Source: Shewanella dokdonensis
GTDB taxonomy: Bacteria; Pseudomonadota; Gammaproteobacteria; Enterobacterales; Shewanellaceae
Direction of reading: 5' to 3'
Assembly (NCBI RefSeq): GCF_018394335.1
Contig: NZ_CP074572.1
Location: 1,426,001-1,490,000 of the forward strand
Length of the DNA: 64,000 bases
The notes beneath the pieces are model-generated. The model did no database searches. It was not told where the DNA came from and saw nothing but the letters and a program-made list of their open reading frames with translations. Each line of letters begins with the position of its first letter. Positions within the stretch are counted from its first letter, which is position 1. Shown in pieces: positions 1-15,723 of the stretch. The position numbers and the translations under genes are program-made.

Positions 1-284
1 TTGACTACAACAGTCGTACTGTCCGATTACAGGAGCAAGCGGTAGCGTTATCCACCAGCGATTTTGAACTGTTATGGCAATTGGCAAGTCACAGCGGCCA
101 AATTCTCAGTCGTGAAACACTGTTCAAGCAACTCAAAGGACGAGCGTACGATGGCATGGATCGCAGCATGGATGTGGCAATCTCCAGACTGCGGCAGAAG
201 TTAGGAGACAACGCAGAACTGCCCACCCGCATCAAAACCATTCGCAACAAGGGCTACCTGTTAGTCGCTGATGAGTGGTCATAA
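1..284 (+). CDS. rstA: Response regulator RstA, C-terminal part (cut by window start)
   Basis: The reading frame is open from base 3 to the stop at 282-284 and runs off the left edge, so only about 93 residues are present. They form an OmpR/PhoB-type winged-helix DNA-binding domain: a STSDFELLWQLA helix start, a recognition helix around DVAISRLRQKLGD, and the closing hairpin IKTIRNKGYLLVA. The receiver domain lies outside the window. The gene is followed directly by an RstB-like sensor kinase, so this is the DNA-binding output of that two-component system. The name RstA rests on this pairing and on the likeness of the partner to E. coli RstB; another OmpR-family name is possible. The TTG at 81 is internal to the domain and not a credible start. 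Confidence 0.85.
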   Translation, partial: DYNSRTVRLQEQAVALSTSDFELLWQLASHSGQILSRETLFKQLKGRAYDGMDRSMDVAISRLRQKLGDNAELPTRIKTIRNKGYLLVADEWS

Positions 285-286
285 AC

Positions 287-1612
287 ATGCGTCATCTGTT
301 CACCCAGTTCTATCTGTTAGTGTTTGGCTGTTTCCTGATAGCGGCACTGTTGATGGGAGGAATTTATCAATTCACTGCCGAACGTACCGAGAACCGTTAT
401 TTGGAAGGATTGGTTCAGGACTTTCTTGACCGTTTTACTCAGGAATTAGCCACCATGCCACAGCCACAGTGGCCCGCCAAAATTAACGATTTCAGCCAAC
501 GGCTACATTTGGCATTACACACAGCGCCCTTAGATACCCAGCCGCTAGCGCGGGAAGATATTGCCTTTCTACAAGCCGGCAATATTGTGATTGTCGAAGA
601 TGACGCCACCTTTCGGCAACGCATCCCCGACAGTAATAGGGTATTGATCATCGGCCCAGTGCCTTATCTATCTTTCCGGCATGAACAGCACTGGCTGGTG
701 TTGGGTTTTATTGTCTTGCTGGGGTTATCGCTGGCGGTGCCCATTCTGTTGTGGATGCGGCCACACTGGCGCGATATGCAGCAGTTAGAAGCAGCGGCCA
801 AAAGCCTGGGCAATGGCGAACTCGATGCCAGAGCCGCCCTCGACAACAGCAGCAGCCTGGCAACCTTGGGCGCGACCTTTGACCAGATGGCACAGCGATT
901 ACAGGAACTTATCAGTGGGCGCAAACAACTGACCGATGCCATAGCCCATGAGCTGCGCACACCACTGGTGCGCTTACGTTATCGATTGGCGTTACTGGAA
1001 CCGGCCCCTAGAGCTGCCGACAGCGCCGCACTGGAACAGGATATCGAAGCGCTGGAGTTCCTGATTGAAGAGATGTTGACCTATAGCCGCCTCAATCAAC
1101 CGGAATTACCGCTACAACTAAGCGATGTGGAACTGGGGCAATGGGCCAGAGAACACCTGCCGGACTGGCAAGCGCAAGGCGCGGCCCACCGGATTACACT
1201 GCATTGCCCAGCCGTTCCGCTATATTGGCGTGGCGATTTAAGGCTGTTAGCGCGGGCGATGGACAATCTGGTCGGTAATGCCGTGCGCCACGGCAACAGT
1301 GTGGTGCAGATCCGTCTGACACAGAGCAAACAAGGGATCTGTTTGTCGGTACAAGACGATGGTCCCGGAGTCGCAAACCAAGAAGCCCAACGTATCTTTG
1401 AGCCGTTTGTCAGACTTGATGAAAGCCGTGACCGACGCACTGGTGGTATTGGGCTCGGGCTGGCAATCGTCCGCAGTATCGCGCACTTGCACGGTGGCGA
1501 AATCAGCCTACAACCCAGTGACCAAGGCGCACTTTTTTGCTTACAGTTGCCTGTACATTTGGATACAAACCGTTACCAGCACAACACAGACCCACAAGCG
1601 CCAGCCGCCTAA
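287..1612 (+). CDS. rstB: Sensor histidine kinase RstB
   Basis: Inner-membrane histidine kinase of about 441 residues that would phosphorylate the upstream response regulator. It has an N-terminal membrane segment (FTQFYLLVFGCFLIAALLMG), a periplasmic domain of about 100 residues, a second membrane segment (LVLGFIVLLGLSLAVPILLW) and a HAMP region. The H-box is AIAHELRTPL with the phospho-accepting His, the N-box is DNLVGNAVRHG, and the G-boxes are DDGPGV and GGIGLGLAIV. ATG at 287 is preferred over the GTG at 275 because the protein then begins MRHLFTQFYLL, which lines up with the MKKLFIQFYLL start of E. coli RstB, and because it lies 2 bases after the rstA stop. All catalytic motifs are intact. 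Confidence 0.9.
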   Translation: MRHLFTQFYLLVFGCFLIAALLMGGIYQFTAERTENRYLEGLVQDFLDRFTQELATMPQPQWPAKINDFSQRLHLALHTAPLDTQPLAREDIAFLQAGNIVIVEDDATFRQRIPDSNRVLIIGPVPYLSFRHEQHWLVLGFIVLLGLSLAVPILLWMRPHWRDMQQLEAAAKSLGNGELDARAALDNSSSLATLGATFDQMAQRLQELISGRKQLTDAIAHELRTPLVRLRYRLALLEPAPRAADSAALEQDIEALEFLIEEMLTYSRLNQPELPLQLSDVELGQWAREHLPDWQAQGAAHRITLHCPAVPLYWRGDLRLLARAMDNLVGNAVRHGNSVVQIRLTQSKQGICLSVQDDGPGVANQEAQRIFEPFVRLDESRDRRTGGIGLGLAIVRSIAHLHGGEISLQPSDQGALFCLQLPVHLDTNRYQHNTDPQAPAA

Positions 1613-1660
1613 TATCACTAGCAAAGGAGCATTGGGCTCCGTTTATTTGAGGTCTGAATC

Positions 1661-1921
1661 ATGAACAAAATGCTGCCACTGGCCATTGCGGCCGTTTTTG
1701 CCCTGAATACTGCCACTGTAATGGCGGCTGAACCCACTAGCAGCAGCCAGGCTGCACCACAAGCTGCCGCACAACAGAGCAATAAACCACAGGTTAAACA
1801 GGTAAAAAAACAGCACCACAAGAAAGCTGAAAAGAAAGTAGTTAAAAAACAGGCAAAAAAATCAGTTAAAAAAGCCCCAGCAACTGAAGCTCAGCCTCAA
1901 GCTGCCAAAACTGCTGAATAG
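1661..1921 (+). CDS. Asr-like acid-shock type basic periplasmic protein
   Basis: Small protein of 86 residues. It has a signal peptide (MNKMLPLAIAAVFALNTATVMA, likely cut after AMA/A), then an Ala/Gln/Ser-rich stretch, a Lys/His-rich core (KQVKKQHHKKAEKKVVKKQ) and an Ala/Pro/Gln tail. This composition and order resemble E. coli Asr, an acid-shock periplasmic protein whose gene is activated by RstA under acid conditions. The position 48 bases after rstB supports such a link, but low-complexity sequence can look alike by chance, so the assignment is an inference. A GAGG ribosome-binding site lies about 10 bases before the ATG. A hairpin terminator follows the stop. Confidence 0.7.
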   Translation: MNKMLPLAIAAVFALNTATVMAAEPTSSSQAAPQAAAQQSNKPQVKQVKKQHHKKAEKKVVKKQAKKSVKKAPATEAQPQAAKTAE

Positions 1922-1940
1922 TCTTACAGCCTCACAGCTA

Positions 1941-1961
1941 AAGCCCCGCATTGCGGGGCTT
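1941..1961. terminator. Hairpin terminator between convergent genes
   Basis: A perfect 9-bp stem (AAGCCCCGC / GCGGGGCTT) with a 3-base loop lies between the end of the Asr-like gene and the end of the convergent solute-binding protein gene. The U tract is short on either strand, so it probably serves both directions weakly. Confidence 0.75.
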
Positions 1962-1967
1962 TGTCGT

Positions 1968-2915
1968 CTATTTAGCCGATGACTGCGGCAGCTCAATATT
2001 GACATTGTAGCGCTGATACTGTGGGTCCAACTGGTCAATGAACGGATTGTTTAGCGGAATAATGCGCCGTTGCTGCAAACGCTTGATAGACGCGTCAAAG
2101 TAATGCTGCCATAAGCGAATAAAGCTGCCATCCGCATATGCTCGCACCAAACCACGGTATACGCGCTCGGCATTTTTGGTATTGTTTTTGTCTGTGATGA
2201 AAAATCGCGGCAACGGATAATACAAGGCCAAGCAAGGTTCTACCTGTAACATGCCGTAATCGTGAGCGACTTGTTGTTGCTCGATATCAATCTCATTGAT
2301 TGCCCGAAAAAACAGATCCGCACGTTTTGCTCGCAGCATGCTAAACATATTCTGGTAATGGCTAACTTGCTGCACCTTGAATCCATTGGCCTGCAAGATC
2401 TGGCTATCCAGCCAACCAATCCCTTGCACAATACTCAGCTGTTGCAGTGCGCTTTTATCCAACTGGCAGAAACGTTGGAGCTCTGCGCCTTCGGCACGGA
2501 TAAAGGCCACCCGATATCCTGCCATACCACGCGCCAGCGGAAATTCCACCACGGCAAAGTTCGCTAACATTTCATTGGTGACAGAGGCTCGCACAAACAG
2601 ATTGTTGAAGTGACCTTGCTGCAATTCACGCAGCAGCCGGGCTTTATTCAGGTAGCCACCCGCTTCCAACATGGTAAACGGGCCATATTCATCCTCAGTT
2701 TTTTCCAGCGCCAGCTGCAATACGGCTTTGACGTAGGCGTTCCGGCCATCTGACTCGTCTTCGGCGCCTTGGTAATAAAACACGGTTGGCGTTAATGCCA
2801 TAACAGGCATTGCCCAAGTTGCTAGCGGCACCAGCAATACCAACCACAAGCAGACCCACCATCTATCGTGAGCCGTCTGGTGTGTCAGATTGAGATACAT
2901 AGCCGCCTTACCCAA
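1968..2915 (-). CDS. Periplasmic solute-binding protein, SBP_bac_3-like
   Basis: 315 residues. An N-terminal hydrophobic segment (WWVCLWLVLLVPLATWAMPVMA) is a signal peptide or anchor. The remainder has the layout of amino-acid-type periplasmic binding proteins: a GRNAYVKAVLQLALEKTEDEYG helix, a two-lobed core and a C-terminal helix pair (YADGSFIRLWQHYFDASIKRLQ). No transporter membrane or ATPase gene is adjacent, so it is an orphan. Such proteins in Shewanella often act as sensors or have unknown roles. The ligand cannot be inferred. Later in-frame ATGs exist near the N-terminus (MYLNL), so the exact start is uncertain. An extended -10 promoter is visible upstream. Confidence 0.65.
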   Translation of the reverse strand: MGKAAMYLNLTHQTAHDRWWVCLWLVLLVPLATWAMPVMALTPTVFYYQGAEDESDGRNAYVKAVLQLALEKTEDEYGPFTMLEAGGYLNKARLLRELQQGHFNNLFVRASVTNEMLANFAVVEFPLARGMAGYRVAFIRAEGAELQRFCQLDKSALQQLSIVQGIGWLDSQILQANGFKVQQVSHYQNMFSMLRAKRADLFFRAINEIDIEQQQVAHDYGMLQVEPCLALYYPLPRFFITDKNNTKNAERVYRGLVRAYADGSFIRLWQHYFDASIKRLQQRRIIPLNNPFIDQLDPQYQRYNVNIELPQSSAK

Positions 2916-3230
2916 ATGCTGATAATACTGTCCAGTGTAAGCTTTAATTAGCTGTTTTGAATAGCGTTATTATATCAGCAGCGGTTTCAACACCACACAG
3001 ATATCAGCATCGGTGAACGGTAATTTTCCACTGTTTAGCTAAACCCGCGACAGCAGACAGATAACCGCGTGATATATGGGGAAAAGCTATTAACAGCAGG
3101 ACAGCGCTGTAATTGCCGCGGCTATCACGCAACATAGCAACAGATAACCGCGACGGATACAACGCTAGCTGACGTCAGACGCTGAGTGTCGCACGTTTGC
3201 AAACCACAGCGTCATCTAGCCATTGCAGAC
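2916..3230. other. Intergenic region upstream of the solute-binding protein
   Basis: A 315-base stretch without a gene between the solute-binding protein gene (minus) and the end of the first beta-galactosidase gene (minus). It holds the likely promoter of the former (see 2969-2977). No convincing terminator for the beta-galactosidase gene, no repeat and no RNA gene was seen in the rest. Confidence 0.5.
2969..2977 (-). promoter_or_regulatory. Extended -10 promoter of the solute-binding protein gene
   Basis: Read on the minus strand this is TGATATAAT, a perfect TATAAT with the TGn extension, about 55 bases upstream of the ATG at 2915. No good -35 hexamer lies at the usual distance, which is typical of extended -10 promoters. 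Confidence 0.5.
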
Positions 3231-6362
<3,132 letters not shown>

Positions 6363-6559
6363 TCACTTTCCCCATAATAAAAGCACACATTCCAAAGAGC
6401 GACAAATTGACCCGCTTCTTTCTTATAACCTTATAATTAATAAGCCAATTTGCCTACATCTACAGCAATAACCCAGATAAACTATCGAAGCGAACCACAA
6501 ATAGCAACCGCTGAATCACAATCCAATGCTCAGTGATAAAGTAACAATATGGGGATTTG

Positions 6560-6595
6560 GGGGATATTGGCAATTAGTCAACTGGCAATATCCCC
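6560..6595. terminator. Hairpin between the two beta-galactosidase genes
   Basis: A perfect 10-bp inverted repeat (GGGGATATTG at 6560-6569 and CAATATCCCC at 6586-6595) with a 16-base spacer that can pair further with one mismatch. It lies 5 bases after the stop of the upstream (6601-9744) gene on the minus strand. No U tract follows, so it may be a processing or mRNA-stabilising hairpin rather than a strong terminator. Confidence 0.45.
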
Positions 6596-6600
6596 GGGGA

Positions 6601-11246
<4,646 letters not shown>

Positions 11247-11272
11247 CTAGTGTTTTCTCCTGTCACCGGTTG

Positions 11273-12271
11273 TCAAACAACCTGAAAACCCTCCGCAAAA
11301 GGTTCGTCATCATCAATCCAGATCTGATTGAAACCTGTGGTGTAAGCTGTGCCCTGAATGGACGGAATGATAGCAGGATGGCCCGCCAGCTCAGTGGCGG
11401 CTTCGACCCTGCCGATAAAACGGCTTTTGATATAACTTTCATGAACAAAGGTGTCGCCTACCGCGAGTCGACCTTTCGCCACCAGATGCGCCATACGCGC
11501 GGAGGTGCCGGTACCACAAGGGCTGCGATCGATAGCTTTATCGCCATAAAACACCGCATTACGCCCATGAGCGTCGGCTGATGCTGGTTTGTCGGCCCAC
11601 AGCACATGACTCACGCCTTTAATGGCGGGGTTTAGCGGATGTACCGGCTGGAACTGTTCGCGTACGGCGGCACGTACCAATGGACTCAAACGCAGAACGT
11701 CGGCGGCACTGAGGCTGTCCAATCCGGCGTAACCGGCCTGAGGTTCCACAATCGCGTAATAGTTACCGCCATAGGACACATCGACGGTTAACGGCCCGCA
11801 ACCGGGAATATCGATATGAATATCTTCTGCCGCCAAATAGGAAGGCACGTTGGTCAACTTGACCCATTCAACCTTCTGCCCTTGTTGCTGGTAGCTGACT
11901 TCTATCAGCCCCGCTGGCGCTTCCATCACCAGTTTACCCGGTGTTTTTGGCTGGATCAGACCATGTTCCAGCCCAAAGGTGATAATGCCAATGGAGCCAT
12001 GGCCGCACATAGGCAGGCAACCGCTGGTTTCAATAAATACCACGCCAAAATCTGCTCGCGGATCTTTGGGCGGATAGATAAAGCCGCCAGACATCATGTC
12101 ATGCCCGCGCGGTTCAAACATCAATCCTTTGCGGATCCAGTCAAACTGCTCCATAAAACACACCCGCATATCACTTAGACTGTTGCCAGCAAGCTGCGGA
12201 TGACCCCCAACCACTAACCGCACCGGGTTGCCCGCGGTGTGCCCATCAATGCAGAAAAATGTATGTCTCAT
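11273..12271 (-). CDS. 4-hydroxyproline 2-epimerase (proline racemase family)
   Basis: 332 residues. It would interconvert trans-4-hydroxy-L-proline and cis-4-hydroxy-D-proline by two-base proton transfer without a cofactor. Both catalytic cysteines are present: Cys89 in CLPMCGHGSIG and Cys252 in DRSPCGTGTSARMAHL. A Cys/Cys pair fits an epimerase or racemase; the related trans-3-hydroxy-L-proline dehydratases have Thr at the second site. The neighbours (D-amino acid dehydrogenase, DapA-family deaminase, semialdehyde dehydrogenase) favour hydroxyproline over proline as substrate. It lies 17 bases after the deaminase gene and is probably co-transcribed. Confidence 0.9.
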   Translation of the reverse strand: MRHTFFCIDGHTAGNPVRLVVGGHPQLAGNSLSDMRVCFMEQFDWIRKGLMFEPRGHDMMSGGFIYPPKDPRADFGVVFIETSGCLPMCGHGSIGIITFGLEHGLIQPKTPGKLVMEAPAGLIEVSYQQQGQKVEWVKLTNVPSYLAAEDIHIDIPGCGPLTVDVSYGGNYYAIVEPQAGYAGLDSLSAADVLRLSPLVRAAVREQFQPVHPLNPAIKGVSHVLWADKPASADAHGRNAVFYGDKAIDRSPCGTGTSARMAHLVAKGRLAVGDTFVHESYIKSRFIGRVEAATELAGHPAIIPSIQGTAYTTGFNQIWIDDDEPFAEGFQVV

Positions 12272-12288
12272 GGCGGCCTCTCGTACCG

Positions 12289-13194
12289 TTAAGCCTGAGT
12301 AAGTCTGGTGGCAGCGGCTTTTTCAACCATCGCTGTCACTTCGTCACGACGGGCACCACTCAACGGCAAGCGCGGCATACGCACCCGTTCAGTACCTCGG
12401 CCCATAATCTGTTCCGCTAACTTGATGGACTGCACCAGATCGTGCCCGGCGTCCAAATGCAGCAATGGCATAAACCAGCGATAGATTTCCAGCGCTCGCG
12501 CCATATCACCGGCTTTAAATGCGCGCACCAGTTCCACCGATTCTTGTGGGAAAGCAGAGGTCAGGCCAGAGATCCAAGCACAAGCGCCCAAGGTCAAGCC
12601 TTCCAGAGCGACATCATCCAGCCCGGCCAGGATATGGAACCGGTCGCCGTAAGCGTTATACAGATCGGTGTAACGGCGCGTGTCGGCTGAGCTTTCTTTG
12701 ATAGCGACAATATTTTTTACGTCCACCAGCTTTGCCAGTGATTCTAAGCTGACGTTAACGCGATAAGCCGTGGGATTGTTATACAGCATGATGGGTAATG
12801 AGGTGGCTGCCGCTACCGCTTTAAAGTGGGCAATCAGCTCATCTTCTGTGGGCACATATACCATAGCGGGAAGTAGCATCAGCGCATCAGCACCAAGTGC
12901 TTCAGCATCCTGGGCATACTTGATGGCACGTTCGGTGGTCAGTTCACTTACCCCGGCGATGATAGGATGACTGCCTTTTACCTCGGCCGCCGCTGCAATA
13001 ATCTGCCGCTTCTCTTCTGGTTCCAGTGAGTTATTTTCACCACAGGTACCAATCACCACTAAACCGTCAACACCATCTTCCAGCAATTTGGCAAAACCTT
13101 GCTGAGTGGCAGCCAAGTCCACCGCTAACTGTTCATCAAACTGGGTGGTAGCCGCTGGAAATACCCCGGACCATTTCATCGTACTTGTACTCAT
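12289..13194 (-). CDS. DapA-family pyrroline-4-hydroxy-2-carboxylate deaminase
   Basis: 301 residues, class I aldolase of the DapA/N-acetylneuraminate lyase family. It keeps the Schiff-base Lys166 in VAIKESS, Tyr138 in MLYNNP and the substrate-binding loop IGTCGEN. Lysine biosynthesis DapA is unlikely here. In hydroxyproline loci this family member deaminates and dehydrates 1-pyrroline-4-hydroxy-2-carboxylate to 2,5-dioxopentanoate, which the dehydrogenase two genes downstream would oxidise. The specific activity is inferred from context. A palindromic operator-like motif lies 47 bases upstream, so this gene probably starts a transcript of its own. Confidence 0.85.
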   Translation of the reverse strand: MSTSTMKWSGVFPAATTQFDEQLAVDLAATQQGFAKLLEDGVDGLVVIGTCGENNSLEPEEKRQIIAAAAEVKGSHPIIAGVSELTTERAIKYAQDAEALGADALMLLPAMVYVPTEDELIAHFKAVAAATSLPIMLYNNPTAYRVNVSLESLAKLVDVKNIVAIKESSADTRRYTDLYNAYGDRFHILAGLDDVALEGLTLGACAWISGLTSAFPQESVELVRAFKAGDMARALEIYRWFMPLLHLDAGHDLVQSIKLAEQIMGRGTERVRMPRLPLSGARRDEVTAMVEKAAATRLTQA

Positions 13195-13240
13195 CTGTCT
13201 GTAATCCTGTTTCTGACATCAACTTTACGTATATGTTATA

Positions 13241-13256
13241 TCGTATACTAAATAAC
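13241..13256 (-). promoter_or_regulatory. Putative regulator operator upstream of the deaminase gene
   Basis: The plus strand reads TCGTATACTAAATAAC with a palindromic GTATAC core. 15 of 16 bases match the element at 14600-14615 in front of the D-hydroxyproline dehydrogenase gene. It sits in the 120-base gap before the deaminase gene. I infer that it is bound by the GntR/FCD regulator of the cluster. Confidence 0.55.
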
Positions 13257-13314
13257 GGCAAGCATTAACTTATTTGCTCTTAAGTTATAGTCATAACACA
13301 TTAATTTTTAAAAC

Positions 13315-14580
13315 TTATCTTTGAAATCTAGCAAGAGAAAATGCTTGTAATGCCGCAGTAGGACGCTGATTTTTCACCATCTCCGCCACCAGCATTGCCG
13401 TCTTGGCTGCAAGGGTCAGCCCCAGGTGTTGATGGCCAAAGGCATAATACAGATTGTCAGCCCGGTCACTTTTGCCAATCGCCGGCAGATAATCCGGCAA
13501 CGTTGGCCGCGCGCCCATCCACTGACTCACATCATCAGAAAATGGTAGTCCTAGCTCATCACAATGGCGCTGTAGTTGCTGCCATTTACGGGGATCGGCT
13601 TTGGCATCCAAGGCGTTAAATTCGACAAAGCTGCACGCCCGTAAGGTATTGGCAAAACGGGTCACTATCATCGAGCGATCTTCAAATACCAGCGGTGGCA
13701 GATTTGCGGGCCAGGTGCTGTCATCACACTTCACTTCAAGGTGATAGCCACGTTCGGCAATCAATGGCACATGAGGGTGAATGGTGGTCAGCAACTTGCC
13801 AGACGCGGCCCCGGCACACACTAACACTTGGTCAAACTGGCACTGTTCGCCATTTGCCAACACCACTTCGGCACGGCCATTTTGCAATTGCAGTGACGCC
13901 ACATCGGCATTTAGCCATTCGCCACCCGCCGCTAAAAATTGCGCTTTCAGCAAAGAAGCCAAGGCGGGCATATCATAGATTTGGCCGGAGCCAGTAAAAC
14001 TAATCCCCCCACAGAGGGGCACGTTAAGTGCTGGCAATGTTGCCAACAGCGTTTTAGGCAACTCAGCCAAAGAAACGCTGCCAGTATCCGTATGCTGCCA
14101 GTTAGCCATACCTTTGCGGACAGCACTGTCTGACTCCCATAGCAACCAGTGCCCTTGATCTCGGTAAAGATCTGCCGCATCCAACTGCTGTAACAACTGT
14201 TGCCAGGCGGTTTCAGCACCATTGACAAGAGTTTTGAGCGCTTGTTTCCCATGGCGGAAACGACCTGGCATAGAGGCTTGCAGATAACGCCAAACCCAGC
14301 TCATTACGCCGGGCGCTGTCAATGCAAAATCCAGCGCACCGCCCACCATAAACAGTCGTTGCGGAGCCGTCGCCATAGCCGCTAACGATGCCAATGGTGT
14401 GACCTGTTCTACTGCGATATGGCCGGCGTTATTCCATGATGGCGCAGTCAAAACATCTTCCCGCTCTAAGATGCAGGTAGCAATTCCCTGCTGTTGTAAC
14501 ATCAATGCGCAACAACGTCCGACAATACCACCACCGATTACCGCAACTGTTCCATCAGCACTCATAGCAACAACCAACAT
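13315..14580 (-). CDS. FAD-dependent D-hydroxyproline dehydrogenase (DadA-like)
   Basis: 421 residues. An N-terminal dinucleotide-binding fold (VAVIGGGIVGRCCALMLQQQG, then the acidic ILERED) marks the DAO/DadA flavoprotein family, and the C-terminus has the usual YYAFGHQHLGLTLAAKTAMLVAE closing segment. In this cluster it should oxidise cis-4-hydroxy-D-proline to the pyrroline that the DapA-family enzyme deaminates; the electron acceptor is probably the respiratory chain. General D-amino acid oxidation is the alternative. An operator-like palindrome lies 20 bases before the ATG, and the gene is 120 bases upstream of the deaminase gene. Confidence 0.82.
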   Translation of the reverse strand: MLVVAMSADGTVAVIGGGIVGRCCALMLQQQGIATCILEREDVLTAPSWNNAGHIAVEQVTPLASLAAMATAPQRLFMVGGALDFALTAPGVMSWVWRYLQASMPGRFRHGKQALKTLVNGAETAWQQLLQQLDAADLYRDQGHWLLWESDSAVRKGMANWQHTDTGSVSLAELPKTLLATLPALNVPLCGGISFTGSGQIYDMPALASLLKAQFLAAGGEWLNADVASLQLQNGRAEVVLANGEQCQFDQVLVCAGAASGKLLTTIHPHVPLIAERGYHLEVKCDDSTWPANLPPLVFEDRSMIVTRFANTLRACSFVEFNALDAKADPRKWQQLQRHCDELGLPFSDDVSQWMGARPTLPDYLPAIGKSDRADNLYYAFGHQHLGLTLAAKTAMLVAEMVKNQRPTAALQAFSLARFQR

Positions 14581-14599
14581 CAGATATTTTAGGAATAAT

Positions 14600-14615
14600 T
14601 CGTATACTATATAAC
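14600..14615 (-). promoter_or_regulatory. Putative regulator operator upstream of the D-hydroxyproline dehydrogenase gene
   Basis: The plus strand reads TCGTATACTATATAAC, which matches the element at 13241-13256 in 15 of 16 bases. It lies 20 bases before the ATG, a position suited to repression. A related CGTATAC occurs at 17468-17474, far upstream of the nhaC gene. Confidence 0.55.
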
Positions 14616-14768
14616 AAATACAAAACTAACAATCATCCACTGTTAATTTTTTGTTGTTGTCAGTAACAACTAATGACTGGGGCTGGGATATCAGGCAAAT
14701 AAAACTTTGTATCAGTATGTTTTACGCACAAACGAGGATGGATTGAAAGGCAGTAGAGATGACATAAA

Positions 14769-14796
14769 CAAAAAGCCCGGGATATTGCCCGGGCTC
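14769..14796 (-). terminator. Rho-independent terminator after the GntR gene
   Basis: Perfect 8-bp stem AGCCCGGG / CCCGGGCT (14774-14781 and 14788-14795) with a 6-base loop, followed on the minus strand by five T. It lies 9 bases after the regulator stop codon and separates it from the catabolic genes. Confidence 0.85.
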
Positions 14797-14804
14797 CATG
14801 AAAA

Positions 14805-15445
14805 CTATGCTTGCAGCTGTTGTCTCAGATCGTCCAACACGCCTTTAGTATGTTCTTTAATCAGTTTTTTCACCATTTTGGCATCCCGTGCCATCCAAGC
14901 ATCAAAAATATGTTGATGTTCACTGAGCGCGCTCACTTCCCGATGGGGTGGTTCCAGATGTTTGCGCACATAGCGTTCCGACAACAGATGCAATTTTTCC
15001 AGAATATCCTGGGTAACACCGCGCTGTGGTGAAGCGGTAAGCGCCAGATGGAAATCGCGGTTCACCGAGACTCCGGTCGCGGTGCCGCCGCCCATGCCGT
15101 CAAACTTGCGGAAAGTGGCTTCCACCAATGCTCGGTGTTCATCATCTGCGTCTTTACAGGCTTCCGCTGCAGCATCGGGTTCAATCAGAATACGCAGACG
15201 GAACACATCTTCCGCTTCAGCAACCGTTAGTGGCCGCACCAAAAACCGCGGTTCGGGTGAGAGATGAGTAACCCATCGTGTTCCAAACGAGTCAATGCTT
15301 CACGCAGGGGGATCTTGCTGACGCCTAATCCTTTGGATAAGGCATCCTGCCTGAGCGGTTTTGAAGGAAGCATGTCATTGGCCAGGATACGATCCCTGAT
15401 AATTTCGTATGCCTGTTCTGACAGGGTCTTGACCACAATCGACAT
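14805..15445 (-). CDS. GntR-family (FCD) transcriptional regulator, frame broken
   Basis: About 213 residues across a frameshift. The first part from ATG 15445 (MSIVVKTLSEQAYEIIRDRIL) is the GntR winged helix (LSKGLGVSKIPLREALTRLEHDG), ending after HPNRGF. The frame then breaks at the A5 run 15241-15245. One added base restores GFLVRPLTVAEAEDVFRLR and the whole FCD ligand-binding domain, which keeps the Asp and His residues typical of metal-dependent FCD domains (NRDFHLAL, SEHQHIFDAW). The restored length is normal for the family, so a homopolymer error is likely. By position it should control the hydroxyproline genes, probably as a repressor released by a pathway compound. The upstream ATG at 15544 is not credible because its sequence does not resemble the family. 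Confidence 0.82.
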
Positions 15446-15667
15446 AAATTGGCTCCAAAGCCCGGAATTCCATTCAACTGAACAAGCTATCCTGCTGAAC
15501 AAAGGTGACCGGTGTAAGTGGTGGGAAAAGACTGATATAGGCAAACATTATACTATTTATGTTGCAGAATGCCTACTTTCATCGTGACCATTTGTATATT
15601 CCCGCGCATCTGTATACCGATCCGACCTATCACGGGGCTTAGGCCCCCCTTTTTAGCATCAATATGC

Positions 15668-15700
15668 CAAAAAATGCCTGACAACATCGTTGGCAGGCAT
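15668..15700 (-). terminator. Rho-independent terminator after nhaC
   Basis: Stem of 12 positions with one mismatch (ATGCCTGACAAC at 15674-15685 against GTTGGCAGGCAT at 15689-15700), followed on the minus strand by a T run at 15673-15668. It lies 24 bases after the nhaC stop. Confidence 0.8.
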
Positions 15701-15723
15701 CGCTACTAATAAGGGTATTGTGG

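Noticed and set aside
15446..15544. N-terminal extension of the GntR regulator to the ATG at 15544
   Set aside because: The family N-terminus begins at MSIVVKTLSEQAYE (15445), and the extension has no regulator-like sequence.
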